Part shown: piece after piece, positions 1 to 6,580 of the stretch
Numbering within the stretch: position 1 is the stretch's first letter
Layout: each line of letters begins with the position of its first letter
Assembly (NCBI GenBank): GCA_035620975.1
Contig: DASPFV010000083.1
Coordinates: 1-21,730, forward strand
Direction: 5' to 3'
DNA: 21,730 nucleotides
From: DASPFV01 sp035620975
GTDB taxonomy: Bacteria > Acidobacteriota > Vicinamibacteria > Vicinamibacterales > 2-12-FULL-66-21
The notes under the pieces: generated by a model
Told to the model about the DNA's origin: nothing
The model's input: the letters and a program-made list of their open reading frames with translations, nothing else
Databases searched by the model: none
Program-made: the position numbers and the translations under genes

Positions 1-33
1 GTACGGCCGCCCGCGTGCGCCCCGCGGCCGTAC
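1..33. repeat. Perfect 10-bp inverted repeat (palindrome)
   Basis: Bases 1-10 (GTACGGCCGC) are exactly the reverse complement of bases 24-33, with a 13-base loop. The right arm runs into the GTACGTCA core of the repeat copy at 29-54, so this is probably the edge of a larger repeat cluster cut by the window border. Confidence 0.7.
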
Positions 34-54
34 GTCAATGCAAGACCTGACCCC
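29..54 (+). repeat. Copy of the 'TGCAAGACCTGACCCC' dispersed repeat
   Basis: The stretch contains CGTACGTCAATGCAAGACC followed by TGACCCC. It matches the four copies at 2555-2700 except for A instead of G in GTCA(G/A)TG. It lies just before the ribosome binding site of the antiporter gene. Short non-coding repeats of this kind, found singly or as inverted pairs, resemble REP elements mobilised by REP-associated tyrosine transposases. No transposase is present in the window, so that link is inference. Confidence 0.75.
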
Positions 55-80
55 GCCGGAGGCGCCGCCGGAGGTGGGCG

Positions 81-1331
81 ATGAAGCACCACGCGCTCCT
101 CGAACGGTCCGACGTCAGAGCCCCGGCGCACAAGGGGGGCAGCGCGCATCGACGGCCGGTGGCGGATCCCGGCCAGCCGCGGCCCCGATCGTCCGTCCCG
201 CGACTCTGGGCGATAGCCGTGGAGTACCTGCTGTTCCTGCCGGCGGGCGCCGCGATCGCACTCGTCTGGGCCAACGTCCACCCCGAGAGCTACTTCCGCG
301 CCACGTACCCGCTGGCGTTCGTGGTGAACGAGATCGCGATGGCGTTCTTCTTCGGGCTCGTCACCAAGGAAATCGTCGAGGCCACGGCCGCCGGCGGCGT
401 GCTGCATCCGCTCCGACGGGCGCTCCTGCCGATTGTGGCGTCCGCAGGCGTGGTCGTCGTGCCGGCGCTCGTGTACGTGGGTGCGGTTTACGTGCTCGAC
501 GAGCCCATGCTGAGCCGGGGCTGGCTGGTGCCATCCGCCATCGACGTGGCGCTGGCCTACTTCGTGGCCAGGCTGATTTTCGCCCAGGGCCATCACGCCG
601 TGCCGTTCCTGCTGCTCCTGGCGATCAGCACGGACGGCATCGTTCTGACACTGCTGGGGGTGGTCTATCCGGCGCGTGCTGCGGATCTGCCCGCTGCAGC
701 CATGTTGTTCACGACCGCGCTCGCGACCGCGACAGTGCTGCGCCGCGCACGCGTGAGGAGCTTCTGGCCCTACCTGGCGCTCTCGGGAAGCCTGTCCTGG
801 CTCGCACTCTACATGGCTGGACTCCACCCGGTCCTGGCGCTCGTGCCCGTGCTGCCGTTCCTGCCCCACGCCGCGCGGGATCCCGGGTTCTTCGTGGACG
901 CGCGCCCGGGCGCCCGGGATTCCCTGAGCCAGTTCGAGCGCTGGTGGCGGCACCCGGTCCAGGGCATTCTCTTCTTCTTCGGCCTGGTGAACGCGGGTGT
1001 GTTGCTCCGGAGCGTGGACGTCGGCATGTGGGCCGTGCCGATCGCCGTCCTGATTGGACGACCCCTCGGAATCCTGGCAGGCATCGGGGCGGGCAGGTTG
1101 GTCGGCCTGCACCTGCCGGCGCATCTGCATTGGCGTGAGCTGGTGATCCTCGGGCTCATCACGTCGGCTGGCTTCACCATCGCGCTGTACGTCGCCGGTG
1201 CCGCGCTCGGTCCGGGCCAGCTCCTGGCCGAGACGCGCATTGGCGTTCTGCTGGCGCTCGTAGGCATTCCGCTCGCGCTCGTGAGCGCGCGGCTGCTCGA
1301 GGTCGGGCGGTTTGCGGGAGAACGACGATGA
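81..1331 (+). CDS. nhaA: Divergent NhaA-type Na+/H+ antiporter
   Basis: A 416-residue integral membrane protein of the NhaA family, which exchanges Na+ (or Li+) for H+ across the inner membrane. The start at 81 is supported by GGAGG at 70-74. After a hydrophilic tail of about 45 residues, hydrophobic helices carry family landmarks: VNEIAMAFFF, VPSAIDVAL (D155, equivalent to E. coli D133), LAISTDG (T184-D185, at the place of D163-D164), AGLHPVLA (H249, equivalent to H225), LVNAGV, LIGRPLGI (R327, at the place of K300) and SAGFTIALY. Only one of the two paired ion-binding aspartates is kept and the key lysine is arginine, so stoichiometry or substrate may differ from classical NhaA. Its stop codon overlaps the next gene's start (ATGA), implying co-translation. 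The family call is fairly secure; transport activity is inferred. Confidence 0.82.
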   Translation: MKHHALLERSDVRAPAHKGGSAHRRPVADPGQPRPRSSVPRLWAIAVEYLLFLPAGAAIALVWANVHPESYFRATYPLAFVVNEIAMAFFFGLVTKEIVEATAAGGVLHPLRRALLPIVASAGVVVVPALVYVGAVYVLDEPMLSRGWLVPSAIDVALAYFVARLIFAQGHHAVPFLLLLAISTDGIVLTLLGVVYPARAADLPAAAMLFTTALATATVLRRARVRSFWPYLALSGSLSWLALYMAGLHPVLALVPVLPFLPHAARDPGFFVDARPGARDSLSQFERWWRHPVQGILFFFGLVNAGVLLRSVDVGMWAVPIAVLIGRPLGILAGIGAGRLVGLHLPAHLHWRELVILGLITSAGFTIALYVAGAALGPGQLLAETRIGVLLALVGIPLALVSARLLEVGRFAGERR

Positions 1332-1894
1332 AGCGCACATTCGGCTGCCTGATTGCAGCGGCACTGGTCCTCGGTCCGGCCGGTCTGAGAGCCGCGGCCC
1401 AGACCGCCGACGAGGACGCGGCGATCCTCCGGGATTTCTCCAGTCGTGTGGAGGCGTACGATGCCCTCCGCGCCGGGATTCGGGTTCGTGCCCCCTTTGC
1501 CGAGCCGTCGGCCGATCCGCAGCAGATCCAGCAGCGCGTCGACGCGCTCGGAGACGCGCTGCGTGCGGCCCGACGGGATGCCAGGCCCGGCGACATCTTC
1601 ACCCCGGCCGTGACCACGGTGTTCCGCCGCCTGATCCGCAGCAGCTGCGACGGGCACTTCCAGGAGCTCCTCGAAGCGACGCAGGAGGACATGGAGTTCA
1701 CGCAGCCACCCGTGGTCAACGGCCACTGGCCCGGCGAAGGGTTCACCTGCATGCCGCCGCTGCTGCTGTGCTCGCTGCCTCCTCTGCCCGACGGCCTCGA
1801 GTACCGCTTCGTCCAGCGCGATCTGGTCCTCTGGGACAGCCACGCCGACCTGATCGTGGACGTGATGACCGGCGCGATTCCTCCCTTGACCTGA
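1328..1894 (+). CDS. Small secreted protein of unknown function
   Basis: 188 residues that I do not recognise. The N-terminus (MKRTFGCLIAAALVLGP, then an AAAQ-type cleavage region near residue 25) looks like a Sec signal peptide, so the product is probably periplasmic. The mature part is mostly helical-looking in its first half (residues 30-95, including an RLI segment). It then has three cysteines: one in SSCDGHF and two in TCMPPLLLCSLPP. These could form a disulfide and leave one free thiol. The start ATG overlaps the antiporter stop codon (ATGA at 1328-1331), so the two are almost certainly translated together. The partnership suggests an accessory or unrelated envelope role, but nothing in the sequence fixes it. 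Confidence 0.7.
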   Translation: MKRTFGCLIAAALVLGPAGLRAAAQTADEDAAILRDFSSRVEAYDALRAGIRVRAPFAEPSADPQQIQQRVDALGDALRAARRDARPGDIFTPAVTTVFRRLIRSSCDGHFQELLEATQEDMEFTQPPVVNGHWPGEGFTCMPPLLLCSLPPLPDGLEYRFVQRDLVLWDSHADLIVDVMTGAIPPLT

Positions 1895-1920
1895 GCCTGA
1901 GCGCCCGCACTTTCTATTGC

Positions 1921-1956
1921 CTCCTTCCCCGTCTGCTACTACGCTTCGGGAAGGAG
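1921..1956 (+). promoter_or_regulatory. Hairpin masking the Shine-Dalgarno of the next gene
   Basis: CTCCTTCCC at 1921-1929 is a perfect reverse complement of GGGAAGGAG at 1948-1956, giving a 9-bp stem with an 18-base loop. The right arm contains the whole AAGGAG ribosome binding site (1951-1956), seven bases before the ATG at 1964. In the RNA the stem would hide the site, so it could work as a translational switch (temperature, ligand or protein responsive). The pairing is seen directly; regulation is inferred. Confidence 0.6.
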
Positions 1957-1963
1957 ACTGCGC

Positions 1964-2551
1964 ATGGCCAGTCAGTCAGGTCAGCTGTCCCGGCGTGGCG
2001 CGCTCAGGCGGCTCGGCGTGGGGGCCGGAGCGCTGGCCGTCTGGCCCGTGCTGTCCGATGAGGGGCTCGCCGCGTTCGCGCGAATTCAGGAAGGCGCCGC
2101 ATCCGCGCCGGTCTTCCTGTCGGCCGCCCAGTACGCTGCGACGGAGGCCGTTGCGGAAACCATCATTCCCGAAGACGGGCACTCGCCTGGCGCCAGAGCC
2201 GCTCGCGTGGCGGACTACATCGACCTGCTGCTGAGCGAGGTCGAGCCCGACGTGCAGCGTGCCTGGGTCTCCGGCCTCGTCGAGCTGGACCGCGTCGCCC
2301 GGAGCCGCGGAGGGCGTCCATTCGCCGAGCTGCCCGCCGAAGGGCAGCTCGCGCTGCTCACGGAGCTGAGTCGCCGTGAAGCGAACCCGACCACGCCGCT
2401 CGAGAAGTTTTTCAAGGACGCGAAGGACGCCACGATTCGCGGGTACTACACGTCCGAAGTCGGCATCCAGCGCGACTTGAAGTACCAGGGCAACACGTTC
2501 CTGCCGGAGTTCGTGGGGTGCACGCACCCCGAGCACGGATACGAGCCGTGA
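1964..2551 (+). CDS. Tat-exported gluconate 2-dehydrogenase subunit 3 family protein
   Basis: 195 residues. The N-terminus has a twin-arginine signal (SRRGAL at residues 9-14, then a G/A-rich hydrophobic stretch to about residue 30), so it is exported folded. The mature region carries features of the gluconate 2-dehydrogenase subunit 3 (gamma) family: AATEAVAETIIPEDGHSPGA near residues 50-72, ADYIDLLL, and a late GYYTSEVGIQRDLKYQG segment around residues 155-175. Such small subunits escort and hold the FAD-containing GMC dehydrogenase, which itself lacks a signal peptide. That partner is the next gene (2718-4529). AAGGAG precedes the start at good spacing but sits inside the hairpin at 1921-1956. 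No cytochrome c subunit is nearby, so the electron acceptor is unknown. Confidence 0.85.
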   Translation: MASQSGQLSRRGALRRLGVGAGALAVWPVLSDEGLAAFARIQEGAASAPVFLSAAQYAATEAVAETIIPEDGHSPGARAARVADYIDLLLSEVEPDVQRAWVSGLVELDRVARSRGGRPFAELPAEGQLALLTELSRREANPTTPLEKFFKDAKDATIRGYYTSEVGIQRDLKYQGNTFLPEFVGCTHPEHGYEP

Positions 2552-2554
2552 GGG

Positions 2555-2700
2555 AGGTGGGGTCAGGTCTTGCACTGACGTACGGGAGGTTGGGGTCAGG
2601 TCTTGCACTGACGTACGAGCGCGGCATGAATCGAGCGCTCGTACGTCAGTGCAAGACCTGACCCCAACCCGTACGTCAGTGCAAGACCTGACCCCACCCC
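2555..2700. repeat. Four-copy nested palindromic repeat cluster
   Basis: Two copies of a 30-bp unit lie in reverse orientation (about 2555-2584 and 2588-2617) and two in forward orientation (about 2641-2668 and 2671-2698). They share the core GTCAGTGCAAGACCTGACCC. Together they form a near-perfect inverted repeat with arms of about 65 bp, differing mainly by a 3-base gap between units, around a 12-base centre at 2623-2634. The innermost arms CGTACGAGCGC (2612-2622) and GCGCTCGTACG (2635-2645) pair exactly. The cluster fills the gap between the two dehydrogenase subunit genes. The transcript would fold into a long stem. A further copy is at 29-54. Confidence 0.9.
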
Positions 2701-2717
2701 GGCCCCGGAGCGACACC

Positions 2718-4529
2718 ATGCAGTACGACGATCCCGACAAGGTGCAGGCGGAACAGGAGGAAGCCTCCCGCACGGCCGCCGCCTCGATCAAGCCAGGCCA
2801 GGTGGCCTACGACGTCATCGTCGTCGGCTCGGGGGCCGCCGGCGGCATGGCTGCCTACCAGCTGGCGACGGCCGGCGTCAAGGTGCTGTTGCTCGAAGCG
2901 GGCCGCACGATCGATCCGAGCCGTGAGTACCGCACGATGGAGTGGCCGTACGCGACGATGCGGCGAGGCCGGCTGCCGGTGGAGGAGGTTGCGCTCGGCG
3001 CGCCCGAGTACAACATGATCGACCGCCCGTACGGCACGGCGCCCCGCTTCGAGAAGTACCGCAAGGTCCTCTCCTACTCCGGCAATACGTTCACGCGCAA
3101 CTGGCTGGTCAACGAGAAGGAGCACCCCACGACCGGGACGCGCTACGCCTGGGTCCGGGCGCGGGCGCTGGGCGGGAAGACCAACCTGTGGGGGCGCGTC
3201 TCGCTCCGGCTCTCCGACTACGACTTCAAGGCCGCCAGCCGTGACGGGTTCGGCGAGGACTGGCCGATCGGCTACGCCGACGTCGCGCCGTACTACGACA
3301 AGGTGGATCTCCTGCTCGGCATCTCCGGAACGAAGGAGAACCTGCCTCAGCTGCCCGACAGCATCTTCCAGCGCCCGCTGAAGCTCAATTGCGGCGAGCT
3401 GATCCTGAAGCGCGCGATCGCGAAGATGGGCCGTCACCTGATTCCCGGGCGTGCGGGCGTGACCACGGAAGGCGTGGCGAACAAGTACCGCGCGCGCTGC
3501 CTCGGTCGCGGCCGCTGCGGGCGCGGCTGCGATCTGCAGGCGCCCATGCACTCGCCGACGGCGCTCCTGTGGCCGGCGCGCGACACCGGGAACCTCACGA
3601 TCCGGCCAAACTCGATCGCTGCGGAGGTGCTGGTCGATCCCCGATCGAACAAGGCCTCGGGCGTCCGCGTCATCGATCGTCTCACCCGCGAGTCGATGGA
3701 CTTCCCGGCGCGGGCGGTCGTCCTGGCCGCGTCCACCCTCGAATCCACGCGCATCCTGCTGCGGTCCACCTCGCGCAACCACCCGAACGGCCTCGCCAAC
3801 TCGTCCGGCACCGTCGGGCACTACTTCTGCGAGCACATCATGGGGCCGCGCGCGAGCGGCTTCCTGCCCGTCCTGCGCGGGCGAACGCCGACCAACGACG
3901 ACGGCCGGCCGCAGTCGATCTACATCGCGCGGTTCCGTAACCTGGAGGAGAAGCACCCCGCGTTCATCCGCGGGTATGGCTTCCAGGGAGCCAGCGGCTC
4001 TCTCGAGTACCCCTCCCACGCCCACACCACGCCCGGGCTCGGCGCCTCCTTCAAGAAGACCGTGCGCGAGAACAACCCCGCGTTCATCACGCTCAGCGGC
4101 TTCGGCGAGGTCCTGGCCCGGCGCGAAAACCGCGTGTCGCTCGATCCCGAGGTCAAGGACGCGTGGGGCCTGCCGGTGCTGCGGTTCGACTATCGCTTCG
4201 GCGACAACGACCTGAAGATGGCGGCGGACATGGCCGAGACCGCCGAAGAGATGCTGAAGGCCGCGGGTGCCGAGGGGATTCAGGTCGTCCGGGAGCCGCT
4301 CACCGAGGGGTGGTCGATCCACGAGCTCGGCACGGCGCGCATGGGAATCAACTCCAAGACATCGGCGACCAACGCCTTCTGCCAGACCCACGACGTCCGG
4401 AACCTGTACGTCGTCGACGGAGGCGTGTTCGTCTCCGCCGGGTGCCAGAACCCGACGTGGACGATCCTCGCGCTCTGCTGGCGCGCGATGGACCATCTGA
4501 AAGAGGAGATGCAACGGGGCCACGTCTGA
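2718..4529 (+). CDS. GMC-family FAD dehydrogenase (gluconate/sugar dehydrogenase large subunit type)
   Basis: 603 residues from the ATG at 2718, chosen because it follows CGGAG and the FAD fold begins soon after. An upstream in-frame ATG at 2649 would only translate the repeat. The dinucleotide-binding motif VIVVGSGAAGGMAAY lies near residues 33-48. LGGKTNLWGRVSLR is the second GMC landmark. The C-terminus has the catalytic pair, His535 in IHELGTARMG and Asn578 in CQNPTWTI. It oxidises an alcohol or sugar hydroxyl using FAD; the substrate cannot be read. Cys261, Cys267 and Cys271 (C-x5-C-x3-C) resemble the Cys triplet that binds a 3Fe-4S cluster in membrane-type FAD glucose and fructose dehydrogenases. 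It lacks a signal peptide and probably leaves the cell with the Tat subunit encoded just upstream. Confidence 0.88.
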   Translation: MQYDDPDKVQAEQEEASRTAAASIKPGQVAYDVIVVGSGAAGGMAAYQLATAGVKVLLLEAGRTIDPSREYRTMEWPYATMRRGRLPVEEVALGAPEYNMIDRPYGTAPRFEKYRKVLSYSGNTFTRNWLVNEKEHPTTGTRYAWVRARALGGKTNLWGRVSLRLSDYDFKAASRDGFGEDWPIGYADVAPYYDKVDLLLGISGTKENLPQLPDSIFQRPLKLNCGELILKRAIAKMGRHLIPGRAGVTTEGVANKYRARCLGRGRCGRGCDLQAPMHSPTALLWPARDTGNLTIRPNSIAAEVLVDPRSNKASGVRVIDRLTRESMDFPARAVVLAASTLESTRILLRSTSRNHPNGLANSSGTVGHYFCEHIMGPRASGFLPVLRGRTPTNDDGRPQSIYIARFRNLEEKHPAFIRGYGFQGASGSLEYPSHAHTTPGLGASFKKTVRENNPAFITLSGFGEVLARRENRVSLDPEVKDAWGLPVLRFDYRFGDNDLKMAADMAETAEEMLKAAGAEGIQVVREPLTEGWSIHELGTARMGINSKTSATNAFCQTHDVRNLYVVDGGVFVSAGCQNPTWTILALCWRAMDHLKEEMQRGHV

Positions 4530-4593
4530 ACCGCGGGCAGACGGGACGCCGTCCAGCTCGCGGAGTGCCGGCCCCGACCCGCGCGCCCGCTCG

Positions 4594-4655
4594 CTGAACC
4601 TTGAACCCGGACCCGGAACCTGGAACCCTGAACCTTGTGAACCTGGAACCCTGGA
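4594..4655. repeat. GAACCCTG-type low-complexity repeat, locus 1
   Basis: A run of degenerate 7-9-base units of the form GAACC(C/T)(T/G)G repeats across this stretch, ending just before the promoter-like TATAAT of the next gene. The same unit type recurs at 10711-10848, again immediately upstream of an operon start. Confidence 0.65.
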
Positions 4656-4670
4656 AGCCGAGACCTGCCA

Positions 4671-4676
4671 TATAAT
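4671..4676 (+). promoter_or_regulatory. Probable -10 box of a leaderless or very short-leader promoter
   Basis: A perfect TATAAT stands 10 bases before the ATG at 4687, in a region otherwise almost free of A/T runs. Transcription would begin about 6-10 bases downstream, at or within a few bases of the start codon. No usable Shine-Dalgarno fits: GGGA at 4680-4683 is too close. No good -35 box is visible. Confidence 0.5.
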
Positions 4677-4686
4677 TACGGGATAC

Positions 4687-6480
4687 ATGCATCCCACTGA
4701 CGTCGGCAATCCGGACTATTACCATCAGGTCGTGGACTGCCAGTGGGCCTGCCCGGCCCACACGAACGTTCCCGAGTACATCCGGCTCATCGCGCAGGGA
4801 CGGTTCACCGACGCATATCTGCTCAACAGGGAGTCGAACGTCTTTCCCGGCGTCCTCGGGCGCACCTGCGATCGACCGTGTGAGCCGGCGTGCCGCCGCA
4901 CGCGGGTGGATGGCAAGCCGGTGGCCATCTGCCGGTTGAAGCGCGTGGCCGCCGATCACCGAGACGAAGTGCGGCACCTGCTGCCGAAAGCCGCCGTCGA
5001 GAAGAACGGGAAGAGCGTGGCGTGCATCGGCGCGGGTCCGGCGTCTCTCACCGTGGCAAACGACCTCATGCCGCTCGGCTACCAGGTGACGATCCTCGAA
5101 AAGCTCCCGCGGCCCGGCGGCCTGATGCGGATCAACATCCCTGCCTTCCGGCTGCCCGAGCAGGTGCTGGACGAGGAGATCGGCTACATCGTCGACATGG
5201 GCGTCGACGTCCGCTACAACTCTCCGGTCGAGAGCCTCGGGGCGCTGCTCGATCGGGGCGAGTTCGATGCCGTGTTCGTGGGCAGCGGTGCGCCGAAGGG
5301 GAAGGAGCTCGACGTCCCGGGCCGGCACGAGAGCGACCAGATTTTCATCGGCATCGAATGGCTCGAGTCCATCCATTTCGGCCACGTGGACTCGGTCGGG
5401 CAGCGCGTGCTCATCATCGGCGTCGGCAACACGGCCATGGACTGCTGCCGGTCGGCGAAGCGGCTCGGGGCCGCGGACGTCAAGGTCATCGCGCGCAAGA
5501 CGCGCAAGTACTTCAAGGCGTCGCCGTGGGAGCTGGAGGACGCCGAGGAAGAGGGCGTCGAGATCGTGGAGAATCTCCAGCCGGTCCGGTTCATCGTCGA
5601 GAACGGCCGGCTGACCGGGATGGAATTCGACCGGTTCCGCTCGACCGAGACCGACAAGGGCCTGCAGCAGGAGATCATCGGGCGCGAGATCCTGCCTTGC
5701 GATACCGTCGTCCTGGCCATCGGGCAGGACAACGCGTTCCCCTGGATCGAGCGCAACATCGGGCTCGAGTTCGGCAAGTGGGACATGCCGGTGGTCGATC
5801 GCACGACGTTCATGTCGACCCGGCCCGGGGTGTTCTTCGGCGGCGACGCGGCGTTCGGCCCGGCGAACATCATCTGGGCGGTCGAGCACGGCCACCAGGC
5901 GGCGATCTCGATACACAACTACTGCCAGGGTCTGCCGCTGAGCGACCGGCCGAAGCACCGGATGGCGCTCACGAGTACGAAGATGGGGCTGCACGAATGG
6001 GCGTACAGCAACAACTTCAACCCGGCACCCCGGCAGAAGATGCAGCACGTGGACCTCGCGGTCCGCTTCAAGGCGATGACGACCGAGGTCGAGCAGGGCT
6101 TCACGCCGGAGCAGACGCGCGCCGAGGTCGAGCGCTGCCTGAACTGCGATGTGCAGACGCACTTCAGCGAGATCCTCTGCATCGAGTGCGACGCCTGCAT
6201 CGATATCTGTCCGGTGGATTGCCTGGCGATTGCCCCGAACGGGGCCGAGCCGGAGCTGCGGACCAGCTTCCGCGCGCCGGCCGAGAACCTCGATCAGGGC
6301 CTCTACGTGTCGGGCGCGCTCAAGCAGACCGGGCGCGTGATGCTGAAGGACGAGAACATCTGCCTGCACTGCGGGCTGTGCGCCGAGCGCTGCCCCACGT
6401 ACGCGTGGGACATGCGGAAGTTCGTCCTGCACATCCCGTACGCGGGCGCGAAGAACGTGATTCCGCTGGCTGCCGTGTAG
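4687..6480 (+). CDS. GltD-like FAD/NAD(P) oxidoreductase with C-terminal 2x[4Fe-4S] ferredoxin domain
   Basis: 597 residues. The N-terminal Cys pattern of the glutamate synthase small subunit family is present: C18 and C22 in CQWACP, then C61, C65 and C69. FAD-binding IGAGPAS lies near residue 117 and NAD(P)-binding GVGNTAMD near residue 245; GGDAAFGPANIIWAVEHG is the usual late FAD motif. The C-terminus adds two classic ferredoxin motifs: Cys498, 501, 504, 508 and Cys559, 562, 565, 569 (CxxCxxCxxxCP). It lies just ahead of korA and korB, which lack a ferredoxin (delta) domain. I infer that it passes electrons between the 2-oxoacid oxidoreductase and NAD(P)H, combining ferredoxin and reductase in one cytoplasmic chain. 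It is not a true GltD, since no GltB is near. It could instead be an NfnB/SudA-like transhydrogenase subunit. Confidence 0.85.
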   Translation: MHPTDVGNPDYYHQVVDCQWACPAHTNVPEYIRLIAQGRFTDAYLLNRESNVFPGVLGRTCDRPCEPACRRTRVDGKPVAICRLKRVAADHRDEVRHLLPKAAVEKNGKSVACIGAGPASLTVANDLMPLGYQVTILEKLPRPGGLMRINIPAFRLPEQVLDEEIGYIVDMGVDVRYNSPVESLGALLDRGEFDAVFVGSGAPKGKELDVPGRHESDQIFIGIEWLESIHFGHVDSVGQRVLIIGVGNTAMDCCRSAKRLGAADVKVIARKTRKYFKASPWELEDAEEEGVEIVENLQPVRFIVENGRLTGMEFDRFRSTETDKGLQQEIIGREILPCDTVVLAIGQDNAFPWIERNIGLEFGKWDMPVVDRTTFMSTRPGVFFGGDAAFGPANIIWAVEHGHQAAISIHNYCQGLPLSDRPKHRMALTSTKMGLHEWAYSNNFNPAPRQKMQHVDLAVRFKAMTTEVEQGFTPEQTRAEVERCLNCDVQTHFSEILCIECDACIDICPVDCLAIAPNGAEPELRTSFRAPAENLDQGLYVSGALKQTGRVMLKDENICLHCGLCAERCPTYAWDMRKFVLHIPYAGAKNVIPLAAV

Positions 6481-6496
6481 GGGCGTTTCGTGAGGC

Positions 6497-6515
6497 GCCC
6501 GACAGGTAGTCGGGC
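6497..6515 (+). other. Small hairpin between the FAD/FeS gene and korA
   Basis: GCCCGAC at 6497-6503 pairs perfectly with GTCGGGC at 6509-6515 around AGGTA. No U-tract follows, so it is more likely an mRNA processing or stability element, or a partial attenuator, than a strong terminator. Confidence 0.4.
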
Positions 6516-6580
6516 CGGCTCGTGACCGCGACCGGCAGTCGTGAACCCGCGGTGCCGGAGCCGCCACCGACCGTTCGCAT

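Noticed and set aside
38..1138. 366-codon frame beginning in the first repeat copy
   Set aside because: It overlaps the antiporter in another frame and is Arg/Pro/Gly-rich without motifs. Its start codon is part of the repeat.
2649..2717. Upstream ATG for the GMC dehydrogenase
   Set aside because: The extra 23 residues are only a translation of the dispersed repeat (the sequence SVQDLTP recurs). The ATG at 2718 has a ribosome binding site.
2676..4709. 677-codon open frame on the minus strand
   Set aside because: It is antisense to the GMC dehydrogenase and has no recognisable motifs. It is a GC-driven shadow.
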